Source of the DNA: an uncultured Bacteroidota bacterium
GTDB taxonomy: Bacteria > Bacteroidota > Bacteroidia > Chitinophagales > Chitinophagaceae
Assembly (NCBI GenBank): GCA_946479615.1
Contig: CAMLGR010000054.1
Location: forward strand, 1 to 26,737
DNA length: 26,737 nt
Direction of reading: 5' to 3'
Shown piece by piece: positions 8,557-15,609 of the stretch. Positions within the stretch are counted from its first letter, which is position 1. Every line of letters starts with the position of its first letter. Position numbers and translations under genes: made by a program. Below the pieces are notes generated by a model. It saw nothing but the letters and a program-made list of their open reading frames with translations, was not told the origin of the DNA and ran no database searches.

Positions 8557-9780
8557 TTACAGGCTTTCTAAAAATGTAATGAGTTGTTGTTTCTGCTGCG
8601 ATGTTAACTGCCGGAACTGTGTACGGCTATTCTCCGCTTCTCCTCCATGCAACAAAATGGCTTCTTCAATACTTTTCGCTCTTCCGTCGTGTAATAAAAA
8701 ATACTGCCGGCCCTGCGAATTCTTTGAAAGTCCTAATCCCCACAACGGCGGCGTTCTCCATTCCTGCGGCAATGCAGTGCCTTCGGTATATCCATCATTC
8801 AATCCATTCCCCATATCATGCAACAGCAGATCAGTGTAAGGGAAAAATGTTTTATTGGATAGGGCGGCAATAGCAGAAACTCCTGTCGTCATTTGTGGAG
8901 TATGACATTTGGCACAGTTGATCGCCGTGAAGAGTTGCTTTCCCGACAATACATCCTCATCGGTTTGTTTACGTTGTAATGGCGCTTTCAGGGTTTTCAG
9001 GTAAAATACTACATCCAGCACGACCTGGTTACTTATTTCCGGGTCAATAAACTGGCTGGTATAGGTATCGATCGGTTCATACGAAGAAGTGATGCCGATA
9101 TCCTGGTTATAAGCTGTCGCGGTTTGTTGCAGCAGATCATAGGTCGCGGCTTTCTTTCCAAAGCGTCCTATGTACCTGTTATTAATTGAAATGCTGTTGG
9201 AACGGATAGATGAATAAACCGGTGCATGAATCCAGTTAGGTCTCCCGGAAATACCATCACCATCCAGGTCGTCCGGATCAGCTAAAGCAAGTAGGGTTGC
9301 ATCGGGAACAGCATCTAAAAACCCAAGACCGGTATTGGCAGGGGGCATAAATTTCGAAAAAGTAGCGCCGGCCGGAATTTGTTCCGGTGTAAATCCGCTA
9401 TTCGCCCTGTGCTGTAATTGCGGACCGCCCTGCTGAAGAAATATATTTCCATTCAGCGTATCATGCTGCCCAAATCTTGTAAGCATAGTAAACGGATGCC
9501 CCTTGCCATCGCCGGCATGACAACTGGCGCAGGACGTAGCAACAAACAAGGGACCCAATCCATTTGCCGGGGAAAAGACATCATCGTTGAATGCAACATC
9601 ACCACGGAGAAAGATTATTTTCTGCTCTGTAGTCAATCCATCAACAGGACCATCCAGCAAGCTATCATCCGCAGGCGACGCAGGAAGTAATTTATTACAG
9701 GCGATGCACATTGTTATCAAAAAAACAGCTACTAATACGCACTTGCCTGCGGAGATTTGTGAAGCGTATATTTCACTCAT
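8557..9780 (-). CDS. di-heme c-type oxidoreductase, DUF1111 / COG3488 family
   Basis: This 407-residue protein carries two c-type heme sites, CASCH (residues 84-88) and CAKCH (289-293). The surrounding sequence matches the DUF1111 thiol-oxidoreductase-like family: GLGPLFVATSCASCHAGDGKG, GLGFLDAVPDATLLALADPDDLDGDGISGRPNW and the C-terminal RTPPLWGLG...FLHDGR...ILLHGGEAE. The N-terminal hydrophobic stretch with ITMCIAC suggests a lipoprotein facing the periplasm. Relatives are often found with imelysin-type iron-uptake genes; none is visible here. It heads the unit with the Rieske and porin genes. A palindromic operator-like site lies 11-28 bp before its ATG. Family call is firm; the reaction is unknown. 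Confidence 0.9.
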   Translation of the reverse strand: MSEIYASQISAGKCVLVAVFLITMCIACNKLLPASPADDSLLDGPVDGLTTEQKIIFLRGDVAFNDDVFSPANGLGPLFVATSCASCHAGDGKGHPFTMLTRFGQHDTLNGNIFLQQGGPQLQHRANSGFTPEQIPAGATFSKFMPPANTGLGFLDAVPDATLLALADPDDLDGDGISGRPNWIHAPVYSSIRSNSISINNRYIGRFGKKAATYDLLQQTATAYNQDIGITSSYEPIDTYTSQFIDPEISNQVVLDVVFYLKTLKAPLQRKQTDEDVLSGKQLFTAINCAKCHTPQMTTGVSAIAALSNKTFFPYTDLLLHDMGNGLNDGYTEGTALPQEWRTPPLWGLGLSKNSQGRQYFLLHDGRAKSIEEAILLHGGEAENSRTQFRQLTSQQKQQLITFLESL

Positions 9781-9790
9781 CTAAATATAT

Positions 9791-9808
9791 TTTTAGTCTC
9801 GTCTAAAA
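9791..9808. promoter_or_regulatory. palindromic operator-like site before the DUF1111 unit
   Basis: TTTTAG-N6-CTAAAA is a perfect 6-bp dyad. Further TTTAG/CTAAA half-words lie on both sides (near 9781-9785 and 9814-9820), within 40 bp of the DUF1111 start codon. The form TTTAG-N6-CTAAA resembles sites of DtxR/MntR-family metal-dependent repressors. That is a resemblance only, and no such regulator is encoded in the window. Confidence 0.45.
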
Positions 9809-9893
9809 TTAAATTTAGGTGAATATACAATTTTAAATTGAGCAGCCGTTCTATTTTATGGAAGCAGGCCCCGGGAACAGGAGCAATTCTTTC

Positions 9894-11234
9894 TTACATC
9901 CTGTGAATCACTGGTCTGAGTTGCAAGTAAACCTGTACCCCAAGCGGTTTTTCTCCATATAAGAGCTGAAGTTGCTTTGCAGGAGAGTACATCGTAATTT
10001 GTGTACCAGTCGCCACGTCGATCACCTTATTGCTCCACACACTGCGGTTGCAGCCAAGGGTCAGGGCATGCACATTCCAGGTAGCATGACCCAGTACATT
10101 TTCCAGGTCAAGTTCCTCCGCTGATTTTTGTACAAACTCGTATCGACCATACACAACATTCTTTCCAAACCGGTAATTGTCTTCCGCCAGTACGGAATGC
10201 TCCCGGTGGCCGCTTCCTTTATCATTATATCCCCAGATCAATGCAGCATCATGTCGCCTGCTGGTAGAAAGTGACTTTGAAAATAAAACAGAAGCGGTAG
10301 TGCGTGTAACATCAACGCCTGGCTCCAGTTGCTCCGGCTGCCTGATAAATCCCTGCGAAAATTGTATCGCCCAGTTCTTTCCAGGGTTATAGGAAAGACG
10401 ATATGAATAACTATCGAATCGTGCCTTATCAAAGTTATACCGGTTCTCTCCCGGCTCACGACCTGTGAATGAAGACACCTCGATCTTGAATTGCTGATAC
10501 CGGAATCCTATAGTAGCTACTCCGAATGTTATATGTGTGGCATCCTGCCAATGATGCCCCAGGGGTGCATCAGGATTATTCATAGCTGAGATACGATGCA
10601 TAAACGCAGGTGCACCCAATGCGGGTTCCCCGGGATAACCGGCATATACAAATAGATCTGTACGCTTATTAAAAGAATGTGTATACCCGATACTTAGTTC
10701 TGAAAATAAATCATGCGGATGCTGACGATCGACCAGCCTGCCACCTTGATATGTTTCCCCGGATTGAAACAATAAAGGATATCCATCTTTTCCTTCTGTC
10801 AAAGGATCCAGGCTGATCATGGATCTCAGCGAGAACAATCCTTTCTTACCAACCGGCTTGTTCATCATCGCCATGAACCAGTTAGGTGCATCAACAGCAG
10901 AAGCCCCTCTACCCCCTGCATTGAAAATATCCGTATGGGTATACCGAAAAAAAATATTTCCATGAAACATCCACATCGTTTTCTTCCCGGTCATATACAT
11001 ATACATCGGTGTTGCATCGGGCATCCAACCAGTACCGGAACCGTTCCTGCTCATGGGAAGATGCAGCGAATAGGTATGCGACATTCCCGGCATCGTCATT
11101 TCCTTCATGGCATGCTGAGAATGATCCATTGCCATCGTATCATTTTTCTCCGGCATGGGATCATGGTGCTCATGCTGGGCAAATAAACTACCGGAAATGA
11201 AGATTATACCCGTTACTAAAAAATACTTTCTCAT
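9894..11234 (-). CDS. outer-membrane protein with Met/His-rich N-terminus (probable copper-linked)
   Basis: This 446-residue protein has a signal peptide (MRKYFLVTGIIFISGSLFAQ). It is followed at once by a Met/His-rich segment (HEHHDPMPEKNDTMAMDHSQHAMKEMTMPGM) that looks able to bind copper or silver, and then a beta-rich barrel-like body ending in QLRPVIHRM. The rest contains repeated Trp/Tyr-rich strand pairs typical of Bacteroidota outer-membrane proteins found in copper clusters. It is the last gene of the metal island, 14 bp after the HMA-MauE gene, so probably co-transcribed. The N-terminus may capture metal at the inner face of the outer membrane. I do not know a named family; a CopB-like role is possible. 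Confidence 0.7.
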   Translation of the reverse strand: MRKYFLVTGIIFISGSLFAQHEHHDPMPEKNDTMAMDHSQHAMKEMTMPGMSHTYSLHLPMSRNGSGTGWMPDATPMYMYMTGKKTMWMFHGNIFFRYTHTDIFNAGGRGASAVDAPNWFMAMMNKPVGKKGLFSLRSMISLDPLTEGKDGYPLLFQSGETYQGGRLVDRQHPHDLFSELSIGYTHSFNKRTDLFVYAGYPGEPALGAPAFMHRISAMNNPDAPLGHHWQDATHITFGVATIGFRYQQFKIEVSSFTGREPGENRYNFDKARFDSYSYRLSYNPGKNWAIQFSQGFIRQPEQLEPGVDVTRTTASVLFSKSLSTSRRHDAALIWGYNDKGSGHREHSVLAEDNYRFGKNVVYGRYEFVQKSAEELDLENVLGHATWNVHALTLGCNRSVWSNKVIDVATGTQITMYSPAKQLQLLYGEKPLGVQVYLQLRPVIHRM

Positions 11235-11248
11235 CTATAAATTATTAA

Positions 11249-11980
11249 TTAATTCAGCAGCTTAATGATCATCATTGAACTCATTACTACCATCAGCAGG
11301 TCTTCGAATAATGTAACCTTGCTCAATGGCAATTGAATGATCGACCCCAAACAGGCGCATTGAAAAGGTGATTTCTTTACCAGGCTTTGGATAACACCGA
11401 TCGAACTAACTCCCATTACAACAAGCGTTACAATATTTGTACCCAGGGAAAATGTACCGGTAAGAAATAAGAGCCCTAATGAAAGTTCCACAAATGGGTA
11501 AGTAAAACCCCAAGCAGGAAATATCCTGGCAACAATATCATAGGAGCTATATCCATCAGCAAATCCCTGGATATTCAGCAGCTTGAAAAAAGAAAATACC
11601 AGGAAGAAGCCTGCCATGAAATGGCTCATCCATTGTTCCATATTAAAATACCCGGAGATAAGTTGCACCAGCAGCGATACCACTGCTATATAACCAAAGA
11701 TGAGAACTATCGGGTAATAAGAATTTTTTGTACCCGCCGGCTTTTCTTCATGAGCCATACTATTACTACTGTGTACTTCCGTAATTGTATATTTTCCGGC
11801 TTTGGAAACTGCCGCCTGCAATTGGCCGGCACCAATATGCTTACTCATGGTAATCACCGCCTGTGGAAAAGGTAATTGCACCTCTGCTTCAAGAATATCA
11901 CCCAGCTTCAGTAACTCGTTTTTTACACGCGCCACGCAACTACTACAGGTCATTCCATTGATCCGATAAGTATGTGTCAT
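11249..11980 (-). CDS. HMA domain fused to MauE/DoxX-like membrane protein
   Basis: With the ATG at 11980 the protein has 243 residues. An upstream in-frame TTG at 12001 would add seven residues, but MTHTYRINGMTCSSC is a typical HMA start. The N-terminal ~70 residues are a heavy-metal-associated domain with GMTCSSC (Cys12, Cys15). After a short linker come four hydrophobic segments of MauE/DoxX type, with the family-like CACLG motif (FQCACLGSIIQLPLSKVTLFED) before the last segment. MauE-type proteins handle redox or disulfide chemistry at the cytoplasmic membrane; fusion to an HMA domain suggests coupling of metal delivery to that role. It lies between the AraC-type regulator and the Met/His-rich barrel on the same strand. 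Confidence 0.85.
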   Translation of the reverse strand: MTHTYRINGMTCSSCVARVKNELLKLGDILEAEVQLPFPQAVITMSKHIGAGQLQAAVSKAGKYTITEVHSSNSMAHEEKPAGTKNSYYPIVLIFGYIAVVSLLVQLISGYFNMEQWMSHFMAGFFLVFSFFKLLNIQGFADGYSSYDIVARIFPAWGFTYPFVELSLGLLFLTGTFSLGTNIVTLVVMGVSSIGVIQSLVKKSPFQCACLGSIIQLPLSKVTLFEDLLMVVMSSMMIIKLLN

Positions 11981-12058
11981 AATAATTCTTTTATGACACA
12001 AAGCTCAGGCAGAATGATACTGGTGCTGTTACACAATTCCGGCTTTCAATTACAGAAT

Positions 12059-12622
12059 TTACAGGGAATCCAGCTTTCTCCGGTTATGTTCCTTTAGCTT
12101 TTTGAACTGGCTGGGTGTAAACCCGGTAATCTTCCTGAATTGGTTCGATAAATGAGCTACGCTGCTATAACCCAGTTTAAAAGCCATTTCGCTTAGCGTA
12201 AGTTCATTATACACTAACCATTCTTTTACTTTCTCGATCTTTTGCAGGATAAAATATTGCTCGATCGTTGTATTTTCTATGGATGAAAAAAGATTGGAAA
12301 GATAAGTATAGTCCTTATGTAAGCGACTGGCCAGGTAATCAGAAAGATTTTCGTTCATTTCATCCAGTTCCTTATAATGGACCAGTTCAATGATAAGTTT
12401 CTTAATCTCCTCGGTTAGCCTGAGACGGTGATCATCTATGATCTCAAACCCTTCCAATTCTAAAGCTGTTCTTATTTGCTGCATTTGCAGAATGGAAAGA
12501 TCTTCCTCTACAGCTACTTTGCCCAATTCTATTTTGTTTATGGAAATGCCGGCAGAATTAAAAATGCCAGCCACGCTTTTGACACAACGGTCGCAAACCA
12601 TATTCTTTATACTGATCTCCAT
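12059..12622 (-). CDS. AraC-family regulator with N-terminal HMA-like metal-binding domain
   Basis: This 187-residue protein has two parts. Residues 1-70 form an HMA-like domain with MVCDRC (Cys10, Cys13). Residues ~85-180 form the AraC DNA-binding region (IEQYFILQKIEKVKEWLVYNELTLSEMAFKLGYSSVAHLSNQFRKITGFTPSQFK), with both helix-turn-helix elements intact. The usual AraC cupin-like sensor is absent, so the CxxC domain is likely the sensor, most plausibly for copper or another thiophilic ion. It starts three bases after the upstream outer-membrane protein gene and is followed by the HMA-MauE gene, consistent with a self-contained regulated island. Domain calls are firm; the metal and targets are inferred. 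Confidence 0.9.
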   Translation of the reverse strand: MEISIKNMVCDRCVKSVAGIFNSAGISINKIELGKVAVEEDLSILQMQQIRTALELEGFEIIDDHRLRLTEEIKKLIIELVHYKELDEMNENLSDYLASRLHKDYTYLSNLFSSIENTTIEQYFILQKIEKVKEWLVYNELTLSEMAFKLGYSSVAHLSNQFRKITGFTPSQFKKLKEHNRRKLDSL

Positions 12623-12625
12623 CGC

Positions 12626-13456
12626 TTATCTTCTTTTCAATGCATTTAAAAAAGTATACTCATAGCTGATCAGCCAGCTTTCCCGCGCCATGCGTTGCAT
12701 ATTACCGGTAAGCTGGAACCGGTACCCGATATTTAGTTTGGAGATGCTATTGAAGATGAATTGCACCGCAGGCGCCATATCGATATAATGCATTTTTCTG
12801 TCCAGTGTCTGTTGCGCTAAAAATTCCGTGTACAGATTCACATTGGTTTGTTTGAACCCCGTATAATTCCTCGGTAGCAAAAGATAACCCGCCGATAATG
12901 AATAATTCATCGCCTGGTAACTTCTTGCCGGTATATACAGCACCTTATCTGTTCTTGATTTGTGCAGCGATTGCACGTTACTAACCGTGGCAGAAAGCGC
13001 CAGTTTATCGAGTAATTGTGTAGCGATCAGCCCCGCACCTACTCCACCTTTATCTCCCATTAAACTGATCTCATCGTAATGAAATGGCGCATTCGTTTTC
13101 GATACATCAGCAAATACCGCCATCCTGAAATGGCGATGAATATCATCATTGGAAAGAACCCGGTATTTAATATACAATCCTCCCGATTCTATCTTAAAAT
13201 CATCAGTATGCATATTAGCTGCTGTACCATACAAATGGATCATCCATTTCTTGCTCAACCCAAACATGATCTCCGGCATATAGCGCTGTGAAAAACGGCC
13301 ATAGATATTATCACTGGTCACAAAATGACCTGTCAGCTTCGCACTGATGGAATGCGCGGGCATATTGGAAGCAGGTTCTGTATAAACATATAATTCCTGG
13401 GCAGCCAGCCGTGACAGCGACAATGCCAGGATGAATAATGTACAATATTTTTTCAT
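12626..13456 (-). CDS. secreted/outer-membrane protein of the metal island, function unknown
   Basis: This 276-residue protein begins with a signal peptide (MKKYCTLFILALSLSRLAAQ) and is rich in alternating strand patterns (GLYIKYRVL, FRMAVFADVS, NVNLYTEFLAQ, LNIGYRFQLTG). Its final segment, SWLISYEYTFLNALKRR, is basic instead of ending in an aromatic residue. It looks like a small transporter-type barrel of the kind seen in Bacteroidota copper clusters. No catalytic or metal-binding motif stands out, although the N-terminal mature part has some Met and His (EPASNMPAHS). It is 17 bp downstream of the tlpA-like gene and three bases from the HMA-AraC gene, so it is part of the same transcript. 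Function cannot be assigned. Confidence 0.6.
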   Translation of the reverse strand: MKKYCTLFILALSLSRLAAQELYVYTEPASNMPAHSISAKLTGHFVTSDNIYGRFSQRYMPEIMFGLSKKWMIHLYGTAANMHTDDFKIESGGLYIKYRVLSNDDIHRHFRMAVFADVSKTNAPFHYDEISLMGDKGGVGAGLIATQLLDKLALSATVSNVQSLHKSRTDKVLYIPARSYQAMNYSLSAGYLLLPRNYTGFKQTNVNLYTEFLAQQTLDRKMHYIDMAPAVQFIFNSISKLNIGYRFQLTGNMQRMARESWLISYEYTFLNALKRR

Positions 13457-13473
13457 GATGAAAATCCGGCGAT

Positions 13474-13965
13474 CTATGATCCCAACAGATCTTTCAGCGC
13501 TTTCTCCAGGTCTTTACCTTCCAGGTCCATCGCTACTACTTTCCCGGTTTTATCGATCAGGTAAGAAGTCGGTATCTGGTAAATGTTCCAGATCTCGCCT
13601 GTCTTTGCATCCCATCCGCCATTATCATTCACCTGCAACCAACTCATTTTATCTTTGGCGACTGCTTTTTTCCAGTCTGCCGATTCTTTATCAAGCGATA
13701 CGGCGAGGATCTCGAATCCTTTGTCCTTGTATTTGGGATAAAATTTGACGAGTTTCTTATTCGATATACGGCAGGGGCCGCACCAGGACGCCCAGAAATC
13801 AACCAATACCACTTTCCCTTTCAACGAAGAAAGTTTTACCATTTCACCACTGATCGACGGCAGCGATATTTCAGGAGCCTGCTGACCATAATGCACCTGC
13901 GATCGTGCAGCAACAGATAAAAAAACAACAGGCAGAACTAAAAGAAATTTCTGAAGGTTTATCAT
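13474..13965 (-). CDS. TlpA-like periplasmic thiol-disulfide oxidoreductase
   Basis: This 163-residue protein has a signal peptide (cleavage near ARSQ) and a single thioredoxin fold of AhpC/TSA-TlpA type. The active site is VVLVDFWASWCGPCR with Cys62 and Cys65; the cis-proline loop is IPTSYLID. Members reduce cysteine pairs in periplasmic proteins, for example heme- or copper-binding sites. In this island its likely clients are the secreted HMA proteins encoded just upstream, whose CxxC motifs must stay reduced to bind metal; this is an inference from order. The gap to the upstream HMA gene (89 bp) contains a GU-rich hairpin. Confidence 0.92.
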   Translation of the reverse strand: MINLQKFLLVLPVVFLSVAARSQVHYGQQAPEISLPSISGEMVKLSSLKGKVVLVDFWASWCGPCRISNKKLVKFYPKYKDKGFEILAVSLDKESADWKKAVAKDKMSWLQVNDNGGWDAKTGEIWNIYQIPTSYLIDKTGKVVAMDLEGKDLEKALKDLLGS

Positions 13966-13991
13966 ACATCTTTTTTATGGACTGATGATTA

Positions 13992-14043
13992 GCCGGAAGA
14001 CGAAAGAAGTAAACCGATACTACATTTCTTCCCGTCTCCCGGC
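13992..14043 (-). promoter_or_regulatory. intercistronic RNA hairpin
   Basis: On the minus strand the 5' arm GCCGGGAGACGGGA pairs with the 3' arm TTTCGTCTTCCGGC in 14 consecutive pairs, three of them G-U. On the plus strand those three would be A-C mismatches, so the structure fits RNA made in the direction of the island genes. It lies between the HMA gene (14055) and the tlpA-like gene (13965) and has no U-run after it, so mRNA processing or stability is more likely than termination. Confidence 0.6.
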
Positions 14044-14054
14044 CAATTAAAAAA

Positions 14055-14603
14055 TTAAATCGTTACGTGATAGATCCTCGTATTCGCACTGATGCCTTCC
14101 CCTTTTTCGCAGGAAGGACTTGCCTTGCCTGTCTGTACACAGGTCATCCCCGAAGCCGCACTGAATTTCTTAAAGCTTTTATTCGTTAAGAAATCTTTAT
14201 CTACCACAGTAATTGTCTTCGTTCCGTCAAGTACCTGGTCATTCACTTTAAAAAAATGAAAATGACGGCCATCGATCACCACATGTTTATCATTGGCGAT
14301 GGCGACATGATCGAATACACCCGTCAAAGTGAAAGAAGCTACCGAGAACCCTGCATCTTCCACTGCTTTTTTGATCGCATCGATATCAGCTACAGTGTGC
14401 TCTTTAAATACCACGCCAAAGGAGGCCTGTTTTATATCTGAATCAACGAAAGCCACAAAAGGCAATGCTTTCAACGCTTTATAGATCGCATTATTGCACA
14501 TCGAACAGGTCAGACCACTGGCCTGCAATGTGGCTTTGGTAAACTGGGCGCGCGGAGAAAAAGCGGCCAGTAACAACAGCAGTATAATGACTGTTTTTTT
14601 CAT
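14055..14603 (-). CDS. secreted HMA-domain metal-binding protein
   Basis: This 182-residue protein has a signal peptide ending near SPRAQ and then an HMA domain with SGLTCSMC (Cys33, Cys36) covering roughly residues 22-95. The second half (VIDGRHFHFFKVNDQVLDGTKTITVVDKDFL...) is a beta-rich domain with MTCVQTG...SCEKG cysteines; I do not recognise it as a named family. It should act in the periplasm as a metal chaperone or scavenger. It is 22 bp after the Cys-rich HMA gene and precedes the tlpA-like gene, so it belongs to the same transcript. Copper is the likely metal by family precedent. Confidence 0.82.
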   Translation of the reverse strand: MKKTVIILLLLLAAFSPRAQFTKATLQASGLTCSMCNNAIYKALKALPFVAFVDSDIKQASFGVVFKEHTVADIDAIKKAVEDAGFSVASFTLTGVFDHVAIANDKHVVIDGRHFHFFKVNDQVLDGTKTITVVDKDFLTNKSFKKFSAASGMTCVQTGKASPSCEKGEGISANTRIYHVTI

Positions 14604-14625
14604 ACAACCGGTTTAAAATTACAAA

Positions 14626-15081
14626 TCAGGATTTCTTTCCACAAGTACCATTTTTACAGCAATCCATTCCCTTGCAATCGCCTGTGCCCGTGCATTTACC
14701 ATCTTTTTTTTCGCAGTTGGCAGCATCGCAGCAAGTGATTTTTGCCGTTCCTGCCCTTTCGTATTTGCAACAGGCATGCAGCTTGTCATAAGCTGCATCG
14801 GCTGCTTTTACATCGCGGGTATCATAACCCACTGCAGCAATGCTTTGCTGGATCTTCGCTGCATCCGTAGAAGAACTATTGTAACTAACCGTCAGTATTT
14901 TTGTATCGATATCCCAGTCGGCTTTGGTAGCTCCTGCTTTTTTCGCAGCTTTTTCGATATTGCTTTTACACATGCCGCAATTACCTGATACAGGAATGGT
15001 TTCTGTTTTTGACTGGGCAAAAGAAAATTGAGAGAAAGCCATTAACACGGCGAAGAATGAAAATAATCTAAGCGTTTTCAT
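14626..15081 (-). CDS. secreted HMA protein with cysteine-rich tail
   Basis: This 151-residue protein has a signal peptide (cleavage near FAQS), then an HMA domain with SGNCGMC (Cys35, Cys38) to about residue 95, then a tail with ten cysteines in the last ~50 residues, mostly as CC, NC, KC, DC and DCC words. The tail resembles a metallothionein-like metal sink; it has no domain name I can support. A -7-like box TACATTTT precedes the gene by about 15 bp, and a small hairpin (GATAGC/GCTATC, 15124-15139) lies between it and the HYC_CC_PP gene. Together with the next HMA gene it suggests periplasmic metal buffering. Confidence 0.85.
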   Translation of the reverse strand: MKTLRLFSFFAVLMAFSQFSFAQSKTETIPVSGNCGMCKSNIEKAAKKAGATKADWDIDTKILTVSYNSSSTDAAKIQQSIAAVGYDTRDVKAADAAYDKLHACCKYERAGTAKITCCDAANCEKKDGKCTGTGDCKGMDCCKNGTCGKKS

Positions 15082-15148
15082 TAATACTAATTTAAAATGT
15101 AAGAATTGTTTGACTAAAGAATTGATAGCTCATGCTATCGTTTCTTTC

Positions 15149-15541
15149 TCAAATCCTGAAAACGCAATGCTGAAGATAGATATCCTGCCGGGCCAATAAA
15201 GGAGGTGGCCGATTCTGCTGATCGCTCCCGGTAAGTGTATTTGTAAAAGGAGATGTAATAAATTCCGAAGGAACAAATACTGCGACTATTGGTGCAGAAA
15301 GATCATAGGTCAGGGAAGCAGTTACTTTCTGGTCATCTTTCATCTTGATGACCTTTACTTCGTCGTGGCAGCAACCTTTTCCCTTGTGCAGGTCCATTCC
15401 GCATTTGCCGCATTGTTTACTTTCCGTAGCAAACAATTCCGTCGAAGCCAGCCTGTTCATGCAATAATGGAAATTGACAACCACTCCGCTGCTGACAGCG
15501 AAATAAGCGATCAATAATATAAAAGCCATTATCTTTTTCAT
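15149..15541 (-). CDS. HYC_CC_PP family protein
   Basis: The start is placed at 15541 (MKKIMAFILL), because the upstream in-frame codons contain the promoter box and the ATG begins a proper signal-like segment; 130 residues result. The three features that name this Bacteroidota family are visible in order: VNFHYCMNRL (HYC), CGKCGMDLHKGKGCCHDE (CC) and QNRPPPLL (PP). The protein has one N-terminal hydrophobic segment and a periplasmic cysteine-rich body. Family members accompany metal and HMA genes; their function is unknown. It is the first gene of the island. Confidence 0.88.
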   Translation of the reverse strand: MKKIMAFILLIAYFAVSSGVVVNFHYCMNRLASTELFATESKQCGKCGMDLHKGKGCCHDEVKVIKMKDDQKVTASLTYDLSAPIVAVFVPSEFITSPFTNTLTGSDQQNRPPPLLARQDIYLQHCVFRI

Positions 15542-15549
15542 GAACCTTA

Positions 15550-15557
15550 CAAAGGTA
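15550..15557 (-). promoter_or_regulatory. -7 promoter box of the metal island (TACCTTTG)
   Basis: On the minus strand TACCTTTG fits TAnnTTTG perfectly and lies eight bases before the ATG at 15541, predicting a leader of only a few nucleotides for the first island gene. Confidence 0.55.
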
Positions 15558-15609
15558 GTTTGAAAATGCGACAATCGGAAGCCTTGAAGGCAGGGAAAGT
15601 TCTTTGCAA

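Noticed and set aside
11981..12001. TTG start for the HMA-MauE protein
   Set aside because: The ATG at 11980 gives a normal HMA N-terminus; the seven extra residues add nothing.
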